NCBI GenBank assembly: GCA_030598125.1
Contig: JAUVQN010000020.1
Coordinates: forward strand, 1-11,923
Length of the DNA: 11,923 bases
Origin: Coriobacteriia bacterium
Lineage (GTDB): Bacteria > Actinomycetota > Coriobacteriia > Anaerosomatales > JAUVQN01
Reading direction: 5' to 3'
Both the position numbers and the translations under genes were made by a program. Numbering within the stretch: position 1 is the stretch's first letter; each line of letters begins with the position of its first letter. Shown here piece after piece: positions 1-5,964 of the stretch. The notes beneath the pieces were generated by a model, which ran no database searches, was not told the DNA's origin, and saw nothing but the letters and a program-made list of their open reading frames with translations.

Positions 1-71
1 ACACCTCTAACGGATTCTAGCCTTTCTGCACCCAGTCCCTGCCAGAACCCTACTCGGGCCACGCACCGTCC

Positions 72-100
72 TTGCTGCAGGTCATGCACGGTGCTAACCT
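72..100 (+). promoter_or_regulatory. Sigma-70-type promoter of the tRNA-Leu gene
   Basis: The -35 element TTGCTG (72-77) and the -10 element TAACCT (95-100) are separated by exactly 17 bases. Transcription would begin near 107, about 10 bases before the mature tRNA 5' end at 117, a normal layout for a tRNA gene with a short 5' leader. Bases 1-71 upstream hold nothing else that I can recognise. Confidence 0.6.
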
Positions 101-116
101 ACGCTTCGCTACCCGT

Positions 117-202
117 GCGGGCGTGGCGGAATGGCAGACGCGCATGGTTCAGGTCCATGTGAGCTTCGGCTCGTGAAGGTTCAACTCCTTTCGCCCGCAC
201 CA
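117..202 (+). tRNA. tRNA-Leu, anticodon CAG, CCA encoded
   Basis: The gene folds as a class II tRNA. The acceptor stem GCGGGCG (117-123) pairs with CGCCCGC (192-198), followed by discriminator A199 and an encoded CCA (200-202). The anticodon stem CATGG (143-147)/CCATG (155-159) closes the loop TTCAGGT, placing anticodon CAG at 150-152, which decodes CUG leucine codons. A long variable arm GAGC-TTCG-GCTC (161-172) is typical of tRNA-Leu. The T arm has a standard TTCAACT loop with one G-U pair in its stem. At 86 bases the length is normal. CUG is the main leucine codon in high-GC genomes, so this should be a major tRNA. No integrase or duplicated 3' end is seen, so there is no sign of its use as an attachment site here. 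Confidence 0.97.
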
Positions 203-214
203 TCTGCGTGACAC

Positions 215-250
215 GGACGGCCCGCCCCTTCGGACGGGTCGTCCTTCGTT
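215..250 (+). terminator. Probable intrinsic terminator after tRNA-Leu
   Basis: A 10-pair stem (215-224 with 235-244, including one G-U pair) encloses a 10-base loop, CCCCTTCGGA, that can pair further inside. It is followed by the T-rich stretch TTCGTT (245-250). It starts 12 bases after the tRNA CCA end and lies before the promoter of the next gene, which is where a tRNA terminator should be. The T tract is short and interrupted, so termination may be partial. Confidence 0.6.
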
Positions 251-271
251 CCCCTCGGTCCAGCACGCCTC

Positions 272-280
272 TGATATGCT
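272..280 (+). promoter_or_regulatory. Extended -10 promoter candidate for the DUF4013 gene
   Basis: TGATATGCT reads as an extended -10 element (TG, one base, then TATGCT at 275-280). There is no good -35 hexamer 16-18 bases upstream, which is acceptable for extended -10 promoters. Transcription would start near 287, giving a leader of about 26 bases that contains the GGGGGAGGA ribosome binding site (301-309) for the ATG at 313. Confidence 0.45.
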
Positions 281-312
281 CGGATCGAATCTGGCGATCC
301 GGGGGAGGAAGC

Positions 313-1269
313 ATGGACGTCGGCCGTCCGTTCAAGGCGATCTTCAAGGACCCGAGATGGGTCTCGAAGATGCTCCTGCAGGGCCTCTTGACGCTCGTCC
401 CGATCGTCAACTTCGCCACCTCGGGCTACGTGCTCCAGTATGAGAAGAACGTCGCGTACGGGCGGGACGAACAGCTCCCGGAGTGGAGTGACTTCGGCAA
501 GCACTGGGTGGCCGGCTTCCTCGTGTTCGTGGCCGGCCTGATCTACGCGCTGCCGCTGATCGTCATCATCATGCTGGGTGTCGCGCTCATCGTGGGCGGG
601 GCCGTGTCCGGCCAGGAGGAGACGACCGCCATGGGCATCCTCTGCGGGACGATGCTCATCATGGTCGTGAGCATCGTCTACGGGCTCGCGCTCGCCGTGA
701 TCATGCCGGCCGCCATGACCAACTACAACCTCAGGCGTGAGTTCGGCGACTTCTTCCGCATAGGCGAGATCTGGGGCCACATCAAGGACAACGCCGGCGC
801 GTACTTCGGCGCGTACGGCATGGGGTTCGTCGTCAACTTCGCCGTGTCGTTCATCACCACGCCGATCATCTACGTGTTCATGGCGCTCGGCGGTGTCGTG
901 ATGGCCATCAGTGTTCAGGCCGGGGGCGAAGGCGCCGGTGCTGCGGGAGGCGTCTGCGGCTTCTTCCTGCTGACGATGGTGGGCTACCTTGTGCTCGTAC
1001 TGCTCTACGTCCCCGTGGCCTTCATCTGGTACCACTATTTCGGCCAGTACATGGCGAAGGCCTACGGTCTGCCCGGCGTCACGCCCGCGCCCGCAGCCGC
1101 GGCCTACGGTGGCGGTTACGGCAGCGGGGACGTGCTCCCGCCGCCTCCGCCCTCGGGCACGGCACAGGCGCCGCCTTCTCCGCCTCAGAGCGCGCCGCCA
1201 GCCGCGCCGGATACGGGGGCGAGCGGCACGGGGGCGGTCCCGGCCCCGGGGACGTCGGACGAGGCGTGA
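313..1269 (+). CDS. DUF4013 family integral membrane protein
   Basis: This 318-residue protein matches the DUF4013 family by its pattern: an N-terminal PFKAIFKDPRWVSKM-type segment, then 'LVPIVNF', a Gly/Tyr-rich loop with 'LPEW' and several hydrophobic helices. I see about six membrane-spanning stretches (roughly residues 16-35, 64-98, 105-135, 160-190, 195-220 and 222-245). The last 65 or so residues are a low-complexity Pro/Ala/Gly/Ser tail with a run of six prolines, probably disordered and cytoplasmic or interfacial. The family has no established biochemical function; such proteins are often described as transporter-like or envelope proteins without proof. The ATG at 313 was chosen because GGGGGAGGA lies 3-11 bases upstream and a promoter-like element lies just before it; the frame stays open further upstream but runs into the tRNA terminator. 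The gene stands alone and is convergent with the next gene, 25 bases away. I am sure it is coding; its role is unknown. Confidence 0.88.
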   Translation: MDVGRPFKAIFKDPRWVSKMLLQGLLTLVPIVNFATSGYVLQYEKNVAYGRDEQLPEWSDFGKHWVAGFLVFVAGLIYALPLIVIIMLGVALIVGGAVSGQEETTAMGILCGTMLIMVVSIVYGLALAVIMPAAMTNYNLRREFGDFFRIGEIWGHIKDNAGAYFGAYGMGFVVNFAVSFITTPIIYVFMALGGVVMAISVQAGGEGAGAAGGVCGFFLLTMVGYLVLVLLYVPVAFIWYHYFGQYMAKAYGLPGVTPAPAAAAYGGGYGSGDVLPPPPPSGTAQAPPSPPQSAPPAAPDTGASGTGAVPAPGTSDEA

Positions 1270-1279
1270 CGGGCGTCGG

Positions 1280-1293
1280 GACGGACGTCCGTC
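1280..1293. repeat. Perfect 14-bp palindrome between convergent genes
   Basis: GACGGACGTCCGTC is a perfect inverted repeat filling most of the 25-base gap between the stops of two convergent genes. In RNA it can form a 5-pair stem with an ACGT loop on either strand. There is no T tract, so it is at best a weak two-way terminator or a 3'-end stabilising hairpin. Confidence 0.4.
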
Positions 1294-1294
1294 G

Positions 1295-2185
1295 CTAGGC
1301 CGACTGCGCGGGCACCATGGCGGGTGCCGAGCGCTCCATCACCACCAGCCCGCCATTGAGCGTGCCGGCGACGATGGTGTCCTTGCCGCGGGCCTTCGCT
1401 TCGTACATGAGCTCGTCCGCGGCCCCGACGATGTCGTCGATCCGGTCAGGGTATTCGCGGAACGTGACGAGCCCGACGCTCGCGGTCGCTCTCCAGCCGT
1501 GGTCTCGTTCGAGCGTCCTCAGACTCGCCAGGATGCGCTCGGCCACGGACAGCGCGGTCGCTTCGTCGGCGTCTTCGAACAGCACGGCGAACTCATCGCC
1601 TCCGAGGCGCCCGATGACGTCGGTGCTCCTGAGCGCGCTGCCGATCGTGTCCGCTGTCGCCCGCAGCAGCTCGTCGCCCTCCCGGTGACCGAAGCGGTCG
1701 TTCACGGACTTGAAGTCGTCGACGTCGAGGTAGGCGAGGCTCAAGGGCGCTCCCTGCCGGCGGGCCCGGTCGAGCTCGATCTTCGATTGGTCGTAGAAGT
1801 AGCGCGCGTTGGCGGCGCCGGTAAGACTGTCGGTGCGGGCCAGCCGGCGCTCCCGAGCGAGCGTGCCGTGGAGTGTGGAGAGGACGAGGACGGCGAGGGT
1901 CAGGTGGATCGTGTGCACGAGGATCGCCGGGAGGTAGTCCGCGACGTCTTGTGCGCCCGCGGCGTAGGGGACGCCGGCGAACGCGACCATCGCGGCGGCG
2001 AGCACCGCCCACGTGATCCAGTCCCGTCCCAGGAACCAGGCGGTGAGCGCGACCGGGATCAGATAGAGGTCGGCGGCTGCGAAGTCCACCTCGATGCTGT
2101 AGTCGAACGTCGCGATGGCGGCGATGCCGGCCAACGCCGCGACGCTCACGATCACGCGCTTCCTCGTCGTCACCGATTCGTTCAT
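1295..2185 (-). CDS. Membrane-anchored diguanylate cyclase (GGDEF)
   Basis: This 296-residue protein should condense two GTP into cyclic di-GMP. The N-terminal half (about 10-108) has four hydrophobic segments, near 11-27, 39-53, 56-77 and 84-105, making a small membrane sensor of unrecognised type. The GGDEF domain spans about 115-275. It has 'DSLTGAANARYF' at 119-130, the metal-binding segment 'LDVDDFKSVND' at 153-163, an intact GGDEF at 195-199 and an intact inhibitory-site RxxD (RSTD, 186-189) exactly five residues upstream. It is therefore predicted to be active and product-inhibited. The ATG at 2185 has a GGAGG (2193-2197) seven bases upstream. The gene is divergent from the wall L,D-transpeptidase gene, with a 198-base gap that contains a possible leader hairpin. 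The ligand sensed by the membrane part cannot be told. Confidence 0.93.
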   Translation of the reverse strand: MNESVTTRKRVIVSVAALAGIAAIATFDYSIEVDFAAADLYLIPVALTAWFLGRDWITWAVLAAAMVAFAGVPYAAGAQDVADYLPAILVHTIHLTLAVLVLSTLHGTLARERRLARTDSLTGAANARYFYDQSKIELDRARRQGAPLSLAYLDVDDFKSVNDRFGHREGDELLRATADTIGSALRSTDVIGRLGGDEFAVLFEDADEATALSVAERILASLRTLERDHGWRATASVGLVTFREYPDRIDDIVGAADELMYEAKARGKDTIVAGTLNGGLVVMERSAPAMVPAQSA

Positions 2186-2204
2186 CGAGCGGCCTCCGGT
2201 CCCC

Positions 2205-2248
2205 GGTGCCCTCTAGTACCTTCATCGGTATCTGGCCTGGGCGGCACC
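2205..2248 (-). promoter_or_regulatory. Nested stem-loop in the diguanylate cyclase leader
   Basis: An outer stem GGTGCC (2205-2210)/GGCACC (2243-2248) encloses an inner stem AGTACC (2215-2220)/GGTATCT (2227-2233, one bulged T) around the loop TTCATC. On the minus strand it lies 20-63 bases before the ATG, just upstream of the ribosome binding site. It does not match the c-di-GMP-I or c-di-GMP-II riboswitch patterns that I know. In DNA this GC-rich, such a fold could be chance. Confidence 0.25.
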
Positions 2249-2308
2249 ACCCTGAGAGCGCCGTCGCGGCGACCGGCGGCGCGAGGAGTGGGACGAGCGG
2301 TGTTCGGA

Positions 2309-2314
2309 TATCAT
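2309..2314 (+). promoter_or_regulatory. Candidate -10 element before the wall transpeptidase gene
   Basis: TATCAT is the best AT-rich hexamer in the divergent gap and would give a leader of about 63 bases for the ATG at 2384. No convincing -35 element is found 16-18 bases upstream, so an activator or an alternative sigma factor might be needed. This is a weak call. Confidence 0.25.
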
Positions 2315-2383
2315 GTTGATGCGCGCCCAAGAACGGCCGATGACACTCTCACCGGCCGGGATACCTGCGACGAGAGGCTCGAC

Positions 2384-4117
2384 ATGAGGCGCACGACGCA
2401 CCTGAGGACGCTCGTAGCAGCGCTCGCACTCGCGATGGCGCTCGCATCCGTACCGAGCGTCGGACTCGGTGCGACTGGGGACGGCACGCAGACGACGGCG
2501 CTCGGCGCCGGCGTCGTCATCGTCGACGTGGACGCGCAGAGGATCGCGGGGAGCGATCGCTGGTCCACGTCCGTGGCGGCGGCTCGCGCCTCCTTCCCCG
2601 CATGGGAAGGGGTCCGCGACGTAGTCGTGGCGTCCGGTGAGGACGCCGGGCAGGCGGACGCGCTGGCCGCTTCCGGGCTCTGCTGGGTCTACGACGCGCC
2701 GCTCCTTCTCACGGGAGCCGATGTCCTTCCTGCCGTGGTCGGCAACACGCTGCGCGAGATCGTGGCGGCGAACGGCGACGTACGCGTACACATCGTGGGC
2801 GGCCGCGGGCCCGTTCCGGAGGCTCGCTACGCAGATCTCGAGCGGATCGTGGGCGTCGGCTCCGTGGACCGCGTGGCGGGGACCGACAGGTACGAGACGG
2901 CGGCGAAGGTCGCGCTCCGCATGGGCGAGGTCTCGGCCGCGACCGACGCCACGATGCCCTCCATGGCACTCTTCGCGAGCGGTGACGCGCCGACGTTCGC
3001 CGACGCGCTCGTGCTCTCCTCGGTCACCGCAGCCACGGGCGCGCCGCTGCTGCTCGTGCGCGGTGCCTCGGTCCCGTGGGTCACCGGTGGGGCCATGAAC
3101 GCGCTCGGGATCGAGCGCCGCTATGTCGCTGGCGGCACGGCCGTCGTGTCCGACGCGGTCGTCGCGGGGCTCAGGGCCGCACGCTGGGCGGGCTCGGACC
3201 GCTTCGGCACCGCCGTCGTCATCGCACAGGCCGCGGCCGGCGAGGGATGGATCTCGACGGAGCGTGTGGGTCTCGCGGCGGCGGTCCCCGACGCGCTCAG
3301 CGGCGGAGTCGCCCTCGGCCGCTCCGGTGGCGCACTCCTGCTCACGGAGACCGGCACGCTGCCGCTGGTGACCGCTTCGCACATCACGGACAGCGGTGCC
3401 GCGAACGCGGTCGTCTACGGGGGCCCGGGAGTCGTAGGCGACGCGGTCGTGGGCGAGCTCGGCGGGGCGCCTTCGGTACCGGCGATCGTCAGCGGGAGCG
3501 GGAGCACCGACTACGTCGGGGCGAAGACGCGCGTGACGGCGCGCGTGGGAGTGAACACATCACACATCGAGGTCTACAAGAACGGCCATATGGTCTCCAA
3601 ACAGGACGTCTCCTCCTACTCCACCGTGGATCTCGGGGAGCTTCCGACCGACGCGAGCACGACCAAGATCCGGGTGGTCGCGTACGCGCCGGATGGCGGC
3701 ACGACCTCGTCGGAGCGCAGCTTCACGAGCCTCGGATACGCGTGGGACGACTACATCGTGATCGACAAGTCGGACTTCCGGCTCTACTACGTCGTGGACG
3801 GCGTCCTCGACTCGACGTACCCGATCGCCATCGGCAAGCGCGGCTGGGAGACGCCGGTCGGCGTGTGGCGCATCGACGCGAAGTACCATACGAGTCCGAG
3901 CGGCGTCTTCGGTCCCAGGAAGATGCGGCTCTTCCGAAGGTCCGGCTCGGCCGGCGACTATCGCTACTCGTTCACCGCGTACGGGATCCACGGCACGAAC
4001 CAGGAGTGGGTCATCGGTACGAAGGCGTCGCACGGCTGCATCCGCCTGTACAACAAAGACATCCTGGAGCTCTTCCCCAGGGTGCCGCTGGGCACGATGG
4101 TCGTGACGAGGCAGTAG
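2384..4117 (+). CDS. Secreted CWB2-repeat L,D-transpeptidase (YkuD domain)
   Basis: This 577-residue protein is an exported wall enzyme. Residues 1-30 are a signal peptide (basic start, hydrophobic 10-21, Ala-rich end). Three cell-wall-binding type 2 modules follow, beginning at about 53, 163 and 267 and marked by RIAGSDRW, RVAGTDRY and RWAGSDRF; three tandem copies is the usual number for wall attachment. Residues 365-455 look like an Ig-like beta domain. Residues 457-577 are a YkuD L,D-transpeptidase domain with His536 in 'YGIHGTN' and the catalytic motif SHGCIRL (Cys552). The family forms 3-3 crosslinks in peptidoglycan or attaches proteins to it, using Cys acyl transfer. The CWB2 modules would hold the enzyme on an anionic wall polymer. 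The ATG at 2384 was chosen because it places the signal peptide at the N terminus; the ribosome binding site (GAGAGG, 2372-2377) is modest. The upstream open frame lacks a leader and is antisense to the cyclase gene. Domain calls are firm; the exact substrate is not. Confidence 0.93.
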   Translation: MRRTTHLRTLVAALALAMALASVPSVGLGATGDGTQTTALGAGVVIVDVDAQRIAGSDRWSTSVAAARASFPAWEGVRDVVVASGEDAGQADALAASGLCWVYDAPLLLTGADVLPAVVGNTLREIVAANGDVRVHIVGGRGPVPEARYADLERIVGVGSVDRVAGTDRYETAAKVALRMGEVSAATDATMPSMALFASGDAPTFADALVLSSVTAATGAPLLLVRGASVPWVTGGAMNALGIERRYVAGGTAVVSDAVVAGLRAARWAGSDRFGTAVVIAQAAAGEGWISTERVGLAAAVPDALSGGVALGRSGGALLLTETGTLPLVTASHITDSGAANAVVYGGPGVVGDAVVGELGGAPSVPAIVSGSGSTDYVGAKTRVTARVGVNTSHIEVYKNGHMVSKQDVSSYSTVDLGELPTDASTTKIRVVAYAPDGGTTSSERSFTSLGYAWDDYIVIDKSDFRLYYVVDGVLDSTYPIAIGKRGWETPVGVWRIDAKYHTSPSGVFGPRKMRLFRRSGSAGDYRYSFTAYGIHGTNQEWVIGTKASHGCIRLYNKDILELFPRVPLGTMVVTRQ

Positions 4118-4132
4118 CGTCCCCACACTAGG

Positions 4133-5824
4133 TCACAGTCGGCCTCCGCGAACCCTGTCGTCTGACTCGATGGTCAGGTCTGACTCCCCCGGCTCCCGCG
4201 GCGGGCAGCGTCTGAGGCCGGTCGCGGAGTCGGCGCAGTGCAATGGCTTCGCGAAGGCGTTGCCGCCTCCTGCCTCCTTGGCTGTGTACATCGCACGATC
4301 GGCACGTCTGAGCAACGAGTCTTGTGGCTCGCCCGTGTCCTCAAGCAGGGCCACGCCGATGCTCGCGCTCACATGGACGGTCTCACTCTCCCACGTGAAG
4401 GGCTCGCAGATGACCCTTGTGATCTCGGTGAGCACGCGCGTTGCGTCGCTGCGCTTCTTCGCTCCCGGCAGCAGGACGACGAACTCGTCGCCGCCCATGC
4501 GGGCGATGGTGTCGTCCTCGCGCAGCACGTCCTGGATGCGTCGGGCGAAGTCGGCGAGCAGCTTGTCCCCGGCCGCGTGGCCGAACTGGTCGTTGATGTT
4601 CTTGAAGTCATCGATGTCCACGAAGAGGAGCGCCAGGCCGTCGGAGCGACGATGCGCCCTGCCGAGCGCCATCTCGAGCCGGTCGGAGAGGAGCGCCCGG
4701 TTAGGGAGACCCGTGAGCTGGTCGTGGAGGGCCATGTGCCGGATCGTCTCCTCCGCGAGACGGCGCTCCGTGATGTCGCGGAAGCTCTCGACGATGCCCG
4801 TGAGGACACCCTCGATGTAGTAGGGACGGGCCGTGACGAGGCAGGGCACGGTCGACCCGTCCATGCGCTTCTTGTCAGCCTCGTAGTCCACGCGGCTGCT
4901 CCCGGCGAGTATCCGACGCATCGGGCAGGCAGGCGTGTGGCACTGCGCGCAGCCGAATACGTCGTAGCACTTGTGCCCCAGGATCTGCTCCTCGGAGAGT
5001 CCGGAGAGCTCCACGAACGTCTCGTTGACCTTGAGGATGCTGTGGTCCGTCGCCACGACCCTGAGCCCGTCCGCCACGGACTGGAAGACCTGGTCGAGCT
5101 CTTCGAAGGCGGCCTCCATCGCCTCCTGGATCATGATGCGGTCCGAGATGTCGGTGACAGTCCCGAATAGGAGCGTCGTGTCATCGTCGAGCGTGATGGG
5201 CGCCGTGGTGACCTCGACGTCCCTCCACGAGCCGTCGGCGAGCTTGTAGCGGGAGCGGACGACCCTCGAGCCGCGCTCGGCGGTGTCCCTCAGCTTCCCG
5301 AGCATCTCGTCCTCGGGGACGCCGTTCAGCTCCCAGATCCGCATCGTCGTGAGCTTGCCGGACTCGCAGCCGATGAAGCTGTCGGCGGCGGGGTTCGCTT
5401 CGACGATCCTGGCGGTCGCCTGGTCCACGAGGATGATCGGCGTGGGACTGCTCTCGAAGAGGCCGCGGTAGCGGATCTCGGACGCTCTCAGCGCGCGGTC
5501 GGCCGACTCCCGTTCCGCGGTCTCGGCCTGGAGTCGGACACCGGCCTCATCGAGCTCCACTTCGAAACGCTCCCTATCCTCGCGCCGGGCGCCGTACTCG
5601 ATGAAGAGGACGCCGGTGACGATCACGACGACGCCGAGGATCCGCATCCAGAGCTCGAGCGGTTCGGGGGTGACGAGCGCGGCTCCCAGTCCCCCGCCGT
5701 CGTAGACGACGGAGTACAGGAGGGAGTCGATCCCCCAGAATGCGAGAGCCAAGAGCAGGATACGAAGGATGAGGCCCCTCTGACCCGCACTGTCGGTCCC
5801 CGGTGTGAGGCGGTCCGTTCTCAT
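4133..5824 (-). CDS. Membrane diguanylate cyclase with two PAS domains
   Basis: This 563-residue protein is predicted to make c-di-GMP in response to a signal. In order it has two membrane helices (about 18-40 and 60-78), a charged coiled-coil linker (80-116), PAS1 (about 116-232), PAS2 (about 245-356) and a GGDEF domain (about 365-525). The GGDEF domain is intact: DQLTGLPNR from 368, 'FVDIDDFKNIND', GGDEF at 444-448, and an inhibitory-site RxxD (REDD, 435-438) five residues before it. PAS2 carries a cysteine cluster, C286, C292, C295 and C300, in 'CYDVFGCAQCHTPACP'; this Cys-rich PAS variant recurs in sensor proteins and suggests metal, heme or redox sensing, which I infer only. No EAL or HD-GYP phosphodiesterase domain is present. 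The last 40 or so residues are polar and look disordered. The gene ends 15 bases from the convergent transpeptidase gene. A CRP/FNR-like palindrome lies 65 bases upstream of the start. The ribosome binding site is weak (AAGG, about 14 bases upstream of the ATG). Confidence 0.93.
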   Translation of the reverse strand: MRTDRLTPGTDSAGQRGLILRILLLALAFWGIDSLLYSVVYDGGGLGAALVTPEPLELWMRILGVVVIVTGVLFIEYGARREDRERFEVELDEAGVRLQAETAERESADRALRASEIRYRGLFESSPTPIILVDQATARIVEANPAADSFIGCESGKLTTMRIWELNGVPEDEMLGKLRDTAERGSRVVRSRYKLADGSWRDVEVTTAPITLDDDTTLLFGTVTDISDRIMIQEAMEAAFEELDQVFQSVADGLRVVATDHSILKVNETFVELSGLSEEQILGHKCYDVFGCAQCHTPACPMRRILAGSSRVDYEADKKRMDGSTVPCLVTARPYYIEGVLTGIVESFRDITERRLAEETIRHMALHDQLTGLPNRALLSDRLEMALGRAHRRSDGLALLFVDIDDFKNINDQFGHAAGDKLLADFARRIQDVLREDDTIARMGGDEFVVLLPGAKKRSDATRVLTEITRVICEPFTWESETVHVSASIGVALLEDTGEPQDSLLRRADRAMYTAKEAGGGNAFAKPLHCADSATGLRRCPPREPGESDLTIESDDRVRGGRL

Positions 5825-5855
5825 TGCTGCACCGCACCTTGCGACGTCGGTCGTA

Positions 5856-5883
5856 TGTGTAGCGTCGGCGAGGACGACCGGAA
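5856..5883 (-). promoter_or_regulatory. Weak promoter candidate for the PAS-GGDEF gene
   Basis: On the minus strand, TTCCGG (5883-5878) and TACACA (5861-5856) are 16 bases apart. Both match the consensus poorly, which would fit a promoter that depends on an activator bound at the palindrome just upstream. Transcription would start near 5849, leaving a leader of about 25 bases. Confidence 0.3.
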
Positions 5884-5888
5884 GGCAG

Positions 5889-5904
5889 CGTGACGGATGT
5901 CACG
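5889..5904. promoter_or_regulatory. CRP/FNR-family operator candidate
   Basis: CGTGACGGATGTCACG is a perfect 6+6 inverted repeat with a 4-base centre. It contains GTGA-N6-TCAC, the inner core of the CRP consensus TGTGA-N6-TCACA. It sits immediately upstream of the candidate -35 of the PAS-GGDEF gene, with its centre about 47 bases before the inferred transcription start, near the usual place for an activator. No CRP-family regulator is encoded in the window, so the assignment rests on the site alone. Confidence 0.45.
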
Positions 5905-5913
5905 TCCTGGAGA

Positions 5914-5959
5914 CGTTCGGCTGAACGGCCGTTACGCAAGCTGAACGGCTGGCCGAATG
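5914..5959 (-). terminator. Composite hairpin after the sufCB operon
   Basis: Starting five bases beyond the sufB stop, TTCGGC (5916-5921) pairs with GCCGAA (5952-5957), extendable by two pairs outward. Inside, GCCGTT (5928-5933) pairs with AACGGC (5944-5949). The repeated unit CTGAACGGC (5921-5929 and 5941-5949) and the 10-base palindrome AACGGCCGTT (5924-5933) allow alternative folds. No T tract follows on the minus strand, so this is more likely a 3'-end or Rho-assisted stop than a classical terminator. Confidence 0.4.
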
Positions 5960-5964
5960 GGCTG

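Noticed and set aside
117..202. tRNA-Leu as an integration site for a mobile element
   Set aside because: No integrase, no second copy of the tRNA 3' end and no change in gene style are seen downstream.
208..312. Upstream extension of the DUF4013 protein
   Set aside because: The extension overlaps the tRNA terminator hairpin and promoter and lacks a ribosome binding site, whereas the ATG at 313 has an excellent one.
989..2383. Long open frame upstream of, and in frame with, the CWB2-transpeptidase gene
   Set aside because: It is antisense to the convincing GGDEF gene, encodes an Arg/Pro/Ala-rich product with no domain, and would bury the signal peptide. Such open frames are typical of GC-rich DNA.
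2186..2383. c-di-GMP riboswitch in the gap between the cyclase and wall genes
   Set aside because: The conserved core sequences of the GEMM-I and GEMM-II classes are not present on either strand.
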